Assembly (NCBI RefSeq): GCF_047807365.1
Contig: NZ_JBLOUI010000003.1
Span: 1 to 64,000 of the forward strand
DNA length: 64,000 bases
Reading direction: 5' to 3'
Source of the DNA: Peptacetobacter sp900539645
Lineage (GTDB): Bacteria; Bacillota; Clostridia; Peptostreptococcales; Peptostreptococcaceae
Below the pieces are notes generated by a model. It saw only the letters and a list, made by a program, of their open reading frames with translations, did no database searches and had not been told where the DNA came from. A program made the translations under genes and the position numbers. Shown here piece after piece: positions 7,473-15,308 of this stretch (positions within the stretch are counted from its first letter, which is position 1; the number at the start of each line of letters is the position of its first letter).

Positions 7473-7509
7473 CCTTGTGTCTGAAGGCTGAGGGATAATA
7501 TCCACTCGG
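7473..7509 (+). repeat. Two-hairpin module, right copy
   Basis: CCTT (7473-7476) pairs with AAGG (7484-7487); CTGAG (7488-7492) + GGAT pairs with ATCC + CTCGG (7505-7509), with an unpaired A at 7504. CAAGAC follows, comparable to TAAGCC after the left copy. The paired bases differ between copies but the pairing is kept, which argues for a selected structure. If this TnpB has a guide RNA, this is where its scaffold should end and the guide begin. Confidence 0.6.
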
Positions 7510-7677
7510 CAAGACTTTGTTAAATTAAAAAATAAGAATTAGGTTTATCAAATTATATTTAATAAATATATATTTATTATACTATAGCCTAACCTTATAT
7601 TTGGCATAATTGTTTAAATTTTAAAATTTAAAAATATTTTACAAAGTACCTTTTATTGTACTAAAAAAGTTTGGGGT

Positions 7678-7759
7678 TTGAGAACCCTATAATTTGACAT
7701 AGTTCTCAAGGATAATATCAAAAAATGTTATTATAGATTTTGTTTGAGAATCCTATAAT
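7678..7759 (+). promoter_or_regulatory. Operator-like repeats with two TATAAT boxes
   Basis: TTGAGAAC (7678-7685), its exact reverse complement GTTCTCAA (7702-7709) and TTGAGAAT (7744-7751). Each direct copy is followed by TATAAT (7688-7693 and 7754-7759), and a TTGACA lies at 7694-7699. Repeated motifs touching -10 boxes suggest a repressor or activator binding here to control the early operon that begins at 7801. Correctly spaced -35 boxes are weak. Confidence 0.6.
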
Positions 7760-7800
7760 TTAAACTTATATTTAATAAAAAGAGGAGAGTGAATAAAATT

Positions 7801-8010
7801 ATGAATCTGTCAGAAAGAATAGAAAAACGCAAAAATAGAATGTTTAATAAGGAAAGAGTAGTGATATTAATTTTATTATTTACTACTATTTTCTTTGCAA
7901 CAACTAGTTATATACATAAAGATAGGTTAGATATATTAAAAAGTAAAGTTATAACTTATGACTATGAAAATGGTAGTAAAGGTATAAAAGATATAGCTAA
8001 AAACATATAA
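7801..8010 (+). CDS. Small single-pass membrane protein
   Basis: 69 residues, one membrane helix (VVILILLFTTIFFATTSYI) after a basic N-terminus; the rest is short and charged. ATG 7801 is preferred over GTG 7789 because the GAGGAG ribosome site lies at the right distance only from the ATG. First gene of the early operon. Function unknown. Confidence 0.65.
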   Translation: MNLSERIEKRKNRMFNKERVVILILLFTTIFFATTSYIHKDRLDILKSKVITYDYENGSKGIKDIAKNI

Positions 8011-8022
8011 GAGGTGATTCAA

Positions 8023-8559
8023 ATGATTGTAACAGATAAAGAAATAATTAAAAAATATAGAAGTAAAAAAATAAATAATAAAGATGGATTTTGCATAGGA
8101 GATAAAGTTATATATCAAAACTCTTCTGATGAAGAATATTTCTATGTAGTAAGTGTAAATAATGGAAATATTTTTATAACTACTAAAGATAGAACTAAAA
8201 TTATGATAGAAAAATTTCCAGACAGAAATTTAAAAATATTAAAAAAATGTGAAAAATATCCTTATAATATTATAAATAAATTTTGTCCGAGTTTAAGTGA
8301 ATCAGAAACTATTGAATTAATAAACTTATTAGAAGGTAATAAAAATAGAGGTATGAATTTCTTTGAAGCTATGCGGGAACTTGAAAAAGGTAATAAAGTA
8401 AGAAATACAACTTGGAGAGAGGGTTATTATATATTTGTAGATAAAGATAATTTATTAACTGATAGTAATGGTCTTGCTTATGAAATACACATAGAAAGCT
8501 ACGATGATTTAAAATACTTCTTATGGTGGAATAAAGGTTCTTGGGAGGTATTTGAATAA
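8023..8559 (+). CDS. Tad2-like (DUF2829) C-terminal domain protein
   Basis: 178 residues from the ATG after AGAGGTGA. The first ~110 residues are unrecognised. The C-terminal ~68 residues (MNFFEAMRELEKGNKVRNTTWREGYYIFVDKDNLL ... GSWEVFE) follow the pattern of the Thoeris anti-defence 2-like/DUF2829 family: F-x-EA-L-x-GKKVRRxxW, Y-hydrophobic-F, and a final D/S-WE. Proven Tad2 proteins bind and sequester cyclic nucleotide signals of bacterial immune systems. Whether this one does is not shown. The next gene starts one base before this one ends. Confidence 0.65.
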   Translation: MIVTDKEIIKKYRSKKINNKDGFCIGDKVIYQNSSDEEYFYVVSVNNGNIFITTKDRTKIMIEKFPDRNLKILKKCEKYPYNIINKFCPSLSESETIELINLLEGNKNRGMNFFEAMRELEKGNKVRNTTWREGYYIFVDKDNLLTDSNGLAYEIHIESYDDLKYFLWWNKGSWEVFE

Positions 8560-8768
8560 TGGGTTTAGTCTTAGTGTTAATACCAATAGTTTTAATGATA
8601 ATAGGAATAGTGTTAGCTAATCATATTATAGAAACTAAAATTATAATGAATAATTTAGCAGATGATATAGTAGCATTAGAAGTTGAATTAAAAGAACTAG
8701 AAAGAAAATTTGATTTTGAAATAAAGTATAGAAAGGATTTGTTTGACGATGGAAGATATAATAGGTAA
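8559..8768 (+). CDS. Small membrane protein with coiled-coil tail
   Basis: 69 residues: an N-terminal membrane helix (LVLVLIPIVLMIIGIVLANHII) and then a short coiled coil (NLADDIVALEVELKELERKF). Start codon overlaps the end of the previous gene (ATAATG), and the following gene overlaps its 3' end, so all three are coupled. Function unknown. Confidence 0.65.
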   Translation: MGLVLVLIPIVLMIIGIVLANHIIETKIIMNNLADDIVALEVELKELERKFDFEIKYRKDLFDDGRYNR

Positions 8769-9153
8769 ATGGATGTTTATTTGGAATGAAACAGAAAAAA
8801 TAGAAAAATCAAATGAATTTATAACAACTAAATTAATTAAAATATTAGGTTTAAGAGGGTATCTTGTAGAAAATGAATATGCTATTACTAGAAAAATAAA
8901 TCCATTCAAACAGATTATAGTAACAACAGAATATACAAGTGATACAGAACTTAATGAAATTATAATTATAGATAAGAAAATCAAACTAATATTTAATCAT
9001 AATACTTATAAATGTTATTTAGAGTATAAAGAAGAAAAAATTGAGATTAAATACAAAAATGTTATGGATATAGTAATGTTTGTAAACTTTGCAGAATTAT
9101 TATATAGTACAGATTCAGAACATAAGGAGAAGATTAATGGCAAGAATAAATAA
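8749..9153 (+). CDS. Hypothetical protein
   Basis: About 134 residues from ATG 8749 (a TTG two codons earlier is an alternative). Mixed alpha/beta composition, no motif recognised (MEDIIGKWMFIWNETEKIEKSNEFITTKLIKILGLRGYLV). Overlaps the preceding and following genes in the early operon. Confidence 0.6.
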   Translation: MEDIIGKWMFIWNETEKIEKSNEFITTKLIKILGLRGYLVENEYAITRKINPFKQIIVTTEYTSDTELNEIIIIDKKIKLIFNHNTYKCYLEYKEEKIEIKYKNVMDIVMFVNFAELLYSTDSEHKEKINGKNK

Positions 9154-9466
9154 AGATGAATTAATTTTAGCTATAATAAAAACTAATAATTCTAATGAAT
9201 CTATATTTGACAAAGTTATTAAACAATTTAAAATAAGAGGATTTAAAGTGGAAGTAATTATAATTGTAGCAATACCTAATGAAAAAGTTATAATTTTTAA
9301 AATAGATGATAAATATATTATTCAATTTTATACTATAAGCAAAGTTTTTGAATATATAGATAAAGAAAACTTTTATGATAGATACTATATTCCATATAAA
9401 AAATCATCAGATGTCTTCGATTATTTTCTTTTAAATTTTTATGGAGGTAAAAATGAATACAAATAA
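9137..9466 (+). CDS. Hypothetical protein
   Basis: 109 residues from ATG 9137, chosen because AAGGAG sits 8 bases upstream; upstream in-frame starts have no such site. Not recognised; the pattern of basic helix then strands (FKIRGFKVEVIIIVAIPNEKVIIFKIDDKYIIQFY) resembles its upstream neighbour in layout, so the two may be distant paralogues. Confidence 0.6.
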   Translation: MARINKDELILAIIKTNNSNESIFDKVIKQFKIRGFKVEVIIIVAIPNEKVIIFKIDDKYIIQFYTISKVFEYIDKENFYDRYYIPYKKSSDVFDYFLLNFYGGKNEYK

Positions 9467-9836
9467 AATAATAGCAGAAAATTGTGATATGAATCTTAGA
9501 TTGTTTGATAATCTTGCTGATTCTTGTGTATTTTGTAAAATAAGAAAAATATGTAGGAACTATTATGGTTGTAATATATATGGAGGAAAATTAGAAGAAG
9601 AAATGATTAATAAATGGAAAGAAAAAGATAAAAATATGGCTTTTAATCTTATTGCAACATATCCAATAAGATTACCACTAGAAAAAGTTAATATACAAAA
9701 TTTACAAAAAGGGGATTTATCTTTATTCTCTGAAAGTGAAATAATTAAATGTTTAAAAGAATTAGATAATAAATGTGAAAAACTTCAAGAAGAAATAGAT
9801 TATGATTATGAATTAAGTCTTGGTTGGGATATATAG
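9453..9836 (+). CDS. Cysteine-containing hypothetical protein
   Basis: 127 residues from ATG 9453 after GGAGG. The first third has a cysteine cluster (CDMNLRLFDNLADSCVFCKIRKICRNYYGC) that could bind zinc; the C-terminal half is helical and acidic (ESEIIKCLKELDNKCEKLQEEID). No family recognised. Confidence 0.6.
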   Translation: MNTNKIIAENCDMNLRLFDNLADSCVFCKIRKICRNYYGCNIYGGKLEEEMINKWKEKDKNMAFNLIATYPIRLPLEKVNIQNLQKGDLSLFSESEIIKCLKELDNKCEKLQEEIDYDYELSLGWDI

Positions 9837-9847
9837 GAGGTGTACTT

Positions 9848-10138
9848 ATGCCTAAAATATATAAAGGGATTAAAACAATAGCATTACATCCTTCTTGTAA
9901 AGTAGAAGAATTATTGGAACAATATGACATGACCTTCTTAGATTTGGTTAGAAAAGAAAATATACAAATGTTTAAAATGAGAAGATTTATGAAAGGATTA
10001 ATTGGTGTAGATAGTGAAATAGCTTATTTATTATCAAGAAAATTAAATACATCAATTAATCTTTGGTTTAATCTTCAAAGAAAATATAAAAAAGATTTAA
10101 TTAAAGCTAAAGAGGAAAATAAAAATGGCAAAAAGTAA
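9848..10138 (+). CDS. HigA/VapI-type helix-turn-helix protein
   Basis: 96 residues from ATG 9848 after AGGAGGTG. The stretch HPSCKVEELLEQYDMTFLDLVRKENIQMFKMRRFMKGLIGVDSEIAYLLSRKLNTSINLWFNLQRKY follows the HigA-family XRE pattern, including the diagnostic end 'L..S..lW.NLQ'. HigA proteins are antitoxins and autorepressors. No HigB/RelE-like toxin is visible beside it, so it is more likely a stand-alone phage regulator or a decoy antitoxin. Confidence 0.7.
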   Translation: MPKIYKGIKTIALHPSCKVEELLEQYDMTFLDLVRKENIQMFKMRRFMKGLIGVDSEIAYLLSRKLNTSINLWFNLQRKYKKDLIKAKEENKNGKK

Positions 10139-10487
10139 AATAAGAATTTTCCTAGAAATAAAGAATAAAGAAAACAAAACTGAATTAGAAGAGTTGTATC
10201 TTACATTGAGAAATTATAATTTTATAGCTTGTGAATTAGTAGTAATGCTTCAGAAACTTGAAATAAGTTTTTATGATTTTGTTGAAGAAAGAAAAAACAA
10301 TTATTCAAAAAACATAAACTCAAAAACAAAAGAAATAATGACTAAATATAAAAAAGAAATTGAAAAAATAAGAGAAACAACTGAATGGTGCATAGATGAT
10401 ATAACATTTGAACAAATATTTCTTTTAGAATATGAACAAGCTATGGATAATATTATAAAAGATTCGTATCATAATGGGTTTCAATAA
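10125..10487 (+). CDS. Hypothetical helical protein
   Basis: 120 residues, predicted mostly helical, overlapping the HTH gene by 14 bases. Not recognised. Lys/Glu-rich central part (NSKTKEIMTKYKKEIEKIRETTEW). Confidence 0.55.
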   Translation: MAKSKIRIFLEIKNKENKTELEELYLTLRNYNFIACELVVMLQKLEISFYDFVEERKNNYSKNINSKTKEIMTKYKKEIEKIRETTEWCIDDITFEQIFLLEYEQAMDNIIKDSYHNGFQ

Positions 10488-10508
10488 ATTTTATATTAGG
10501 AGGTATTT

Positions 10509-10907
10509 ATGTATAATAAAACAACTGATGAATGGTTTAAAGATTATAAAATAGAAAAAGAAATAAGAGATAAAGAAAATAAAAATAAACTAGAAAAATT
10601 ATATTTAGAAATGGATAGATATAATGGAGAAATTACAGAAATTAATGTTGATTTTTCTAAAAAACATATAACTGAAAAAACTAAAAATGAATTAAGAATA
10701 AAAAATACAAAAGAATGTTTACATTTTTTAAAAACAGAAATCAACAAAGAAGCTATGGAATTATTTCAAAAAATTTCTAGTATAGAAGATAGAATAATAT
10801 TGAATAGAGAAGTAAGTAATTTTGAATATATGCTTTATAAAGAATTTGGAATTTTTAAAAATAATATATTCTATGATTTTATTATACTTTTATCTTATTC
10901 AAAATAG
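10509..10907 (+). CDS. Hypothetical helical protein
   Basis: 132 residues after a strong AGGAGG site. Predicted almost entirely helical (EKEIRDKENKNKLEKLYLEMDRYNGEITEINVDF). The opening 'KENKNKLEKLYLEM' is similar to 'KENKTELEELYLTL' in the gene just upstream, suggesting a duplicated pair. Confidence 0.6.
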   Translation: MYNKTTDEWFKDYKIEKEIRDKENKNKLEKLYLEMDRYNGEITEINVDFSKKHITEKTKNELRIKNTKECLHFLKTEINKEAMELFQKISSIEDRIILNREVSNFEYMLYKEFGIFKNNIFYDFIILLSYSK

Positions 10908-10916
10908 GAGGTAATT

Positions 10917-11600
10917 ATGATATTAGGTATAACTGGAGATACACACGGAGAATTAAATTTTACAAAAGTATATAAAGCAAGAAAGTTGGGTTGTACCCAT
11001 TTAATAGTTTGTGGAGATTTTGGTTATGTTTGGACTGGTTCAGATAGAGAACAAAGACAATTAAATTACCTTGATAAAATAGGTGTTGAAATATTATTCG
11101 TAGCAGGAAATCACGAAAATTATAATTTACTAGAAACTTATCCTATAGAGGATAGATACAATGGTAAAGTTAGAAAAATAAGAGATAATATATATCAATT
11201 AATGAATGGTGAAATATATACTATCAATAATAAAACATTCTTTGTTATGGGTGGTGCAAATTCAACAGATAAAGAGTATAGAATAGAAAATAAAACTTGG
11301 TGGAAACAAGAAGTTCCTTCTGACGATACTATTAGAAAAGGTATGATAGCTTTAAATGAATGTAACAATAAAGTAGATTATATACTTACTCATACTTGTT
11401 ATCCTGAAGCATTAAGCTGGGTAGGTGGTGAATATCGAGCAGATGATTACTCTAAGAAGTTAGAATATTTTAAAGAATTTGTAGATTTTGACTATTGGTA
11501 TTTCGGTCATATGCACATAGATTATAATATCTTATGCTTAAATACTAGATGTTTATACAATGATATTGTGGAGGTGAAATATTGCAAAAGAAACTTGTAG
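10917..11600 (+). CDS. Calcineurin-like metallophosphoesterase
   Basis: 227 residues with all the family motifs in order: GDTHG (7-11), GDFGYVW (about 35), GNHEN (about 63), THT (about 158) and GHMH (about 197). These bind two metals and hydrolyse phosphoester bonds. The substrate cannot be told from sequence; phage members act on nucleic acids, nucleotides or phosphoproteins. AGGAGG precedes the ATG, and the end overlaps the next gene. Confidence 0.88.
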   Translation: MILGITGDTHGELNFTKVYKARKLGCTHLIVCGDFGYVWTGSDREQRQLNYLDKIGVEILFVAGNHENYNLLETYPIEDRYNGKVRKIRDNIYQLMNGEIYTINNKTFFVMGGANSTDKEYRIENKTWWKQEVPSDDTIRKGMIALNECNNKVDYILTHTCYPEALSWVGGEYRADDYSKKLEYFKEFVDFDYWYFGHMHIDYNILCLNTRCLYNDIVEVKYCKRNL

Positions 11601-11848
11601 CTTATGTGATAGCAATACTTGTAATAGCTTTCACAGTAATAGGTTGTATTGATACTTATGCAGAAGGTAAAACATTGAAAGATTTTATTAAATTAAAAAC
11701 TAATATAAATGTAGTAGATGTTTTTAATAGGTCTGATATAGATGTGTTAATAGATAAAAAAAATAAACAAGAGTATATAATAGTTTATTCTGAAAATGGT
11801 GTGGCTATTACACCAAGATTGGAGAAAAATAATGGAAAGAAAAATTAA
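11582..11848 (+). CDS. Putative small lipoprotein
   Basis: 88 residues, TTG start with GGAGGTGA upstream. The N-terminus (MQKKLVAYVIAILVIAFTVIGCIDTYAEG) is a basic-hydrophobic signal ending in V-I-G-C, a fit to the lipobox, so Cys22 could be lipid-modified. Mature domain about 67 residues, unrecognised. Small early-expressed phage lipoproteins in Firmicutes often block superinfection (for example Ltp of a Streptococcus phage), which is a reasonable but untested guess. Confidence 0.6.
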   Translation: MQKKLVAYVIAILVIAFTVIGCIDTYAEGKTLKDFIKLKTNINVVDVFNRSDIDVLIDKKNKQEYIIVYSENGVAITPRLEKNNGKKN

Positions 11849-12149
11849 TATAATAATTTTAGATAATGTATTAGATTCTGAATTTAAAAAAATACCTAGA
11901 AGTCTAGCAGGAGAAGAAGTAGGAGAATATTTCTATGTTAGATATGTAAGAGATTGCATTGATTGGGATAGAATTAATTTTATCGTATTTCCAAAATACA
12001 TTAAAAATGTTTCCATTTCTTTTGTAAAAGGTTTCACTAAACAAATATTTAAGAAAATATATAAAGATGAATTTAATGAATACTTCACAATAATGGGAGG
12101 AGGAAGTATAGATTTTGCTCATAGATTTGTAAGGTCTATATACTTCTAA
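11832..12149 (+). CDS. Hypothetical protein, possibly STAS-like (DUF4325)
   Basis: 105 residues from ATG 11832. Contains RINFIVFPKYIKNVSISFVKGFTKQIFKKI, which has the strand-helix rhythm of STAS-like DUF4325 proteins (hydrophobic strand, 'S.F...F'). The match is weak. Overlaps the previous gene. Confidence 0.5.
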   Translation: MERKINIIILDNVLDSEFKKIPRSLAGEEVGEYFYVRYVRDCIDWDRINFIVFPKYIKNVSISFVKGFTKQIFKKIYKDEFNEYFTIMGGGSIDFAHRFVRSIYF

Positions 12150-12167
12150 TTAAATAAGGAGGTAATT

Positions 12168-12554
12168 ATGAAACTGTTTGATGCGTGTAAATCTCTTAAA
12201 AATGGTAAAAAACTAAGAAAAAGAGATTGGAAAGAAGATTCATACATATATATGAAATGTGGTTGTTTATATAATAATGAGGGAGAAGAAGAAACAATAT
12301 ATATAGATAGTTTTGATGATATTGAATTAGACGAATGGGAATTATATGTTCCTGATGAAGAATTGGTTTTAAAAGGTAAATTATATGATATAAGAAAATA
12401 TTGTAATTACTCAAAGAAAGAATTTAATCATAACTGTGGAGTTTGTGATTTATTATTACGATGTCCTTTAAAAAAGGAAATAGACTTTACTGAGCCTAAA
12501 GATATAGAAAAAATAAATTCAAGTTATGAAGTAATAAAAGGAGAGAATTTCTAA
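12168..12554 (+). CDS. Tad2-like (DUF2829) N-terminal domain protein
   Basis: 128 residues after AGGAGG. Residues 1-65 (MKLFDACKSLKNGKKLRKRDWKEDSYIYMKCGCLYNNEGE ... LDEWELYV) match the DUF2829/Tad2-like pattern: F-D-A, NGKKLRKRxW, Y-I-Y and a closing W-E. The rest has a cysteine cluster (CNYSKKEFNHNCGVCDLLLRC) that may bind a metal. It is the second Tad2-like domain in the early operon, here with the domain at the other end of the protein. Role in evading nucleotide-signalling defences is possible but unproven. Confidence 0.65.
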   Translation: MKLFDACKSLKNGKKLRKRDWKEDSYIYMKCGCLYNNEGEEETIYIDSFDDIELDEWELYVPDEELVLKGKLYDIRKYCNYSKKEFNHNCGVCDLLLRCPLKKEIDFTEPKDIEKINSSYEVIKGENF

Positions 12555-12728
12555 TAGAATATGAAGATTAAAGAACCTAAACAAAGTAATAATAAAATAA
12601 AAGATAAAAAAGGAAACAAATCAATTGGCAATATAAAATCTTAAAGGTATAAAATATCAATGAGGTATTTTCGAAAGCCTTAGAAACGATTCTATAAGGT
12701 CGATTTTTCAAAAAGGAAGTGAATTAAT
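12555..12728 (+). other. Short non-coding gap with a structured motif
   Basis: A 27-codon Lys/Asn-rich ORF (12561-12644) has no well-placed ribosome site and is probably not a gene. The motif at 12678-12708 is described separately. AGGAAGTGA at the end serves the next gene. Confidence 0.5.
12678..12708 (+). repeat. TCGA hairpin-T5 motif, copy 1
   Basis: CCTTAGAA / TTCTatAAGG hairpin with loop ACGA, directly followed by TCGATTTTT. A close relative lies at 23036-23069. The loop CGA could pair with the TCG just 3' of the stem, forming a small pseudoknot. It could be a terminator or attenuator between operon segments. Confidence 0.5.
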
Positions 12729-13043
12729 TTGAGATTAGAAGATTTATTAATAAAATACGAAGATGAAATAATGTATCAATGTTTTGGCACAGTAATAAGT
12801 GATGAATTATATTTAAAATACACTCAGATATACTCTTACGAATGGAAAGAATGTATAAAAGAAGTAGTTGAAACATACAATATATTTATAAAAGCTAAGC
12901 AAAAAGTTAAACCTATAATGCTAACTACAATGTTTTTAAGCTATTGGTGTGGCATATTAACAGAAGAGGATATGGAAGCATTAAATATAGATAAACTTAA
13001 AGGAACATTTAAAAAAATACTTACAGAAATGGAGGTGAAATAA
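12729..13043 (+). CDS. Hypothetical protein
   Basis: 104 residues, TTG start with AGGAAGTGA upstream. Predicted helical; not recognised (MRLEDLLIKYEDEIMYQCFGTVISDELYLKYTQIYSYEW). Ends two bases before the radical SAM gene, so the two may act together. Confidence 0.6.
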   Translation: MRLEDLLIKYEDEIMYQCFGTVISDELYLKYTQIYSYEWKECIKEVVETYNIFIKAKQKVKPIMLTTMFLSYWCGILTEEDMEALNIDKLKGTFKKILTEMEVK

Positions 13044-13044
13044 T

Positions 13045-13716
13045 ATGGATTCTGTAAAAAATACTTCTGAAATAAGTATATTATCAATATTAACTAATTT
13101 TGGTTGTCATTTTAGTTGTCCGTATTGTGTTTATAAAAGTAATAATATTAACATACCTAAAACAACAGTAGATTCATTTGGTTGGGAAGAATTGGAAAAT
13201 GAATTAAAAAACTATAAAGAAAATTTAATAAGTATATCAGGTGGTGGCGACCCTCTGTATAATTATGAAAACAATAAAGAATTTTATGATAAGTTATTTG
13301 ATTTATTAGATAAATATAATATAGGACTTGAATTACATACTTCAATAGTTGATTACACATTCCCTTATAAAAAATGTGAAAGAGTTGTATTTCATTGTAT
13401 AACACCTACACAAATAGAAGGAATAGTATATTTAAGATATTTACTTGGACTTGAAAATATTATAAGAGTAGTGTTTGTAGTTCAAGAACACTTTAATGAA
13501 TATATAGTAAAAGAAATAGTTAGGTTAGTTAAAAAATATCATATAAATGAATTATCATTCAGACAAATGATAGGTGCAGATGGTAAACCAACATATACAT
13601 TATATGATTATTTAAAAAATGGTCATAAAGGTGATTGGTATTATATAGAGCAAAGTGATTATAATAAATATTTTGTTCATAATCATATAGAAGAAGAATA
13701 TTTGAAAATAAAATAA
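13045..13716 (+). CDS. Radical SAM protein
   Basis: 223 residues. CHFSCPYC (about residues 24-31) is the CxxxCxxC 4Fe-4S motif, preceded by LTNFGC as in many radical SAM enzymes. ISGGGDPLY is the glycine-rich SAM-binding strand. Only about 150 residues follow the cluster and no auxiliary cluster cysteines are visible, so it is a minimal enzyme. The substrate is unknown; queuosine or activase-type roles cannot be separated. GGAGGTG precedes the ATG. Confidence 0.82.
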   Translation: MDSVKNTSEISILSILTNFGCHFSCPYCVYKSNNINIPKTTVDSFGWEELENELKNYKENLISISGGGDPLYNYENNKEFYDKLFDLLDKYNIGLELHTSIVDYTFPYKKCERVVFHCITPTQIEGIVYLRYLLGLENIIRVVFVVQEHFNEYIVKEIVRLVKKYHINELSFRQMIGADGKPTYTLYDYLKNGHKGDWYYIEQSDYNKYFVHNHIEEEYLKIK

Positions 13717-13734
13717 ATATTAGAGGTGATTTAT

Positions 13735-14352
13735 TTGTTATATATAAATAAAAATACATTATATTGTAAAGAAGATTTTTTTAGACTAAAAGAATATCAA
13801 ACAATAGATATTTTAGATTTCAGATTAATAATATTTAAAATATATAATTCTGATAAATATTTAATGATTATACTTGTTAACAATATAGAATCTAATATGA
13901 ATAATTTCAGGAAGTTATATATAAATGAAGGAATCGAATATTATAAAGAATTTTTAGATAAAGAATATTGTAATGAGTTTAAAAAGGAAATAGCAATATT
14001 TAACCCTTTAATTTTATATTATCTTAAAATAAATAAAGATAAATATTATCAAATTTTAAATTATCAAAGTGAGTTGATTCAAAAATTAGGCGAAAATGAA
14101 GTTTTAAGAAATAAAAAAATCAAATTTAAATACTTAGAAACAAATGTAAAATATTATGATAGATTCTTAGATAAAAACTTTTGTGATATATTAGGTAAAA
14201 TAACATACGGAATTAATCACTATACTAATGATGGATATATCAATTGGTTACTTACAAATTATAACCATATTTATGGACTAAATAAAAGAAAATTAAATTA
14301 TGGAACACACGAAGTTAAAAAACTAAACAAATTACGTATGTTTAAAGATTGA
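13735..14352 (+). CDS. Hypothetical protein
   Basis: 205 residues from TTG 13735, chosen because AGAGGTGA lies 5 bases upstream (an earlier in-frame GTG is part of that site). Rich in Tyr, Asn and Lys; no motif recognised. Follows the radical SAM gene closely. Confidence 0.6.
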   Translation: MLYINKNTLYCKEDFFRLKEYQTIDILDFRLIIFKIYNSDKYLMIILVNNIESNMNNFRKLYINEGIEYYKEFLDKEYCNEFKKEIAIFNPLILYYLKINKDKYYQILNYQSELIQKLGENEVLRNKKIKFKYLETNVKYYDRFLDKNFCDILGKITYGINHYTNDGYINWLLTNYNHIYGLNKRKLNYGTHEVKKLNKLRMFKD

Positions 14353-14389
14353 TATTGTAAATAAAATCACGATTTTATTGGAGGTAAGT

Positions 14390-14575
14390 ATGTGTCCTAT
14401 TTGTAAATCAGAAGAATTTGAAGAAAATGCAAAATTAGAAAATAGAAAATATGTAAATGAACTAAACAATAAAGATGTTTTAATAATAACTGTTTTTAAA
14501 GTTAAATGTAAAAAATGTGGTACAGAATATGAAGTAAGATTTAATAAAGAATATATTGATAAGAAAATCCTATAA
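14390..14575 (+). CDS. Small zinc-ribbon protein
   Basis: 61 residues from ATG 14390 after GGAGG. CPIC near the start and CKKCGTEY near the end form a two-knuckle zinc ribbon. Such phage proteins often bind nucleic acid or RNA polymerase, but no partner is indicated. Confidence 0.65.
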   Translation: MCPICKSEEFEENAKLENRKYVNELNNKDVLIITVFKVKCKKCGTEYEVRFNKEYIDKKIL

Positions 14576-14592
14576 ATATTTGGAGGTAAATT

Positions 14593-14892
14593 ATGAATTT
14601 AGATTATATTATAGAAACTTTATCAGATGAAAAATATGGTTATGACTATCTTATAACTATATTAGATTATGAAATACCTTTATCCAAAACTTTAATATGT
14701 ATAACACTTCCTCAATCTAAATTTGGTAAATGTATTGTAGATACAATGTTACAAGTAGGTGATTATAAATATAGATTTATAGAATTAGATATTCTTAACA
14801 ATGGTTTTTTATACATAGATAATGCTAAATACGTTAAAGTTAATGAAGAATTGAAGGAAAAAAGCAAACTCTATATTATTAAATTATCCTAA
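14593..14892 (+). CDS. Hypothetical protein
   Basis: 99 residues after GGAGG; strand-rich pattern (LITILDYEIPLSKTLICITLPQSKFGKCIV ... YKYRFIELDILNNGFLYIDNAKYVKVN). Not recognised. Confidence 0.6.
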   Translation: MNLDYIIETLSDEKYGYDYLITILDYEIPLSKTLICITLPQSKFGKCIVDTMLQVGDYKYRFIELDILNNGFLYIDNAKYVKVNEELKEKSKLYIIKLS

Positions 14893-14951
14893 TTGTATAA
14901 AAAATTCCGTATTGACAGAATCAGAAATAAATATTTTCTTGGAGGAAAACT

Positions 14952-15308
14952 ATGAATAAATTAATAAAAGATATGTTAGATTTTTTAAACTCGAATAAAT
15001 ATGAATTTAAACAAATGGATAAAGAAGAAATAAATTCTAATGAAATTGGTGAATACGATGAATCCGGTGAACTAGTAAATAAATATAAGCTACTTTTCTA
15101 TAAGGAAATATATAATGAGTATTTAGATGAATCAATAGAAGTATACCGGATAAGTAAAAACAATAAAGAGATTATAGATTATATAGCGAGAATATTAGTA
15201 AAAAATAAATTTGGTGATAAACATTATAGAGATTTTCATAATGTAAAAAGAAAAGATATTAAAACTACAGTTTGGGAGTTTGGTGGTGATAAATTTTATG
15301 AAGAATAA
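14952..15308 (+). CDS. Hypothetical protein
   Basis: 118 residues after GGAGG, charged and predicted alpha/beta; not recognised. Its end overlaps the start of the ImmA/IrrE-like gene by 11 bases. Confidence 0.55.
   Translation: MNKLIKDMLDFLNSNKYEFKQMDKEEINSNEIGEYDESGELVNKYKLLFYKEIYNEYLDESIEVYRISKNNKEIIDYIARILVKNKFGDKHYRDFHNVKRKDIKTTVWEFGGDKFYEE

Larger units (their letters stand above)
7441..7800 (+). other. 360-base region between tnpB and the early operon
   Basis: No gene of useful length. It holds the right copy of the hairpin module (7473-7509), a very AT-rich stretch (7515-7660) with a TTAGG/CCTAA pairing, and a promoter/operator-like segment (7678-7759) immediately before the first gene of the early operon. 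Confidence 0.6.

Noticed and set aside
12561..12644. 27-codon ORF in the gap before 12729
   Set aside because: Low-complexity Lys/Asn composition and no ribosome binding site at a proper distance.
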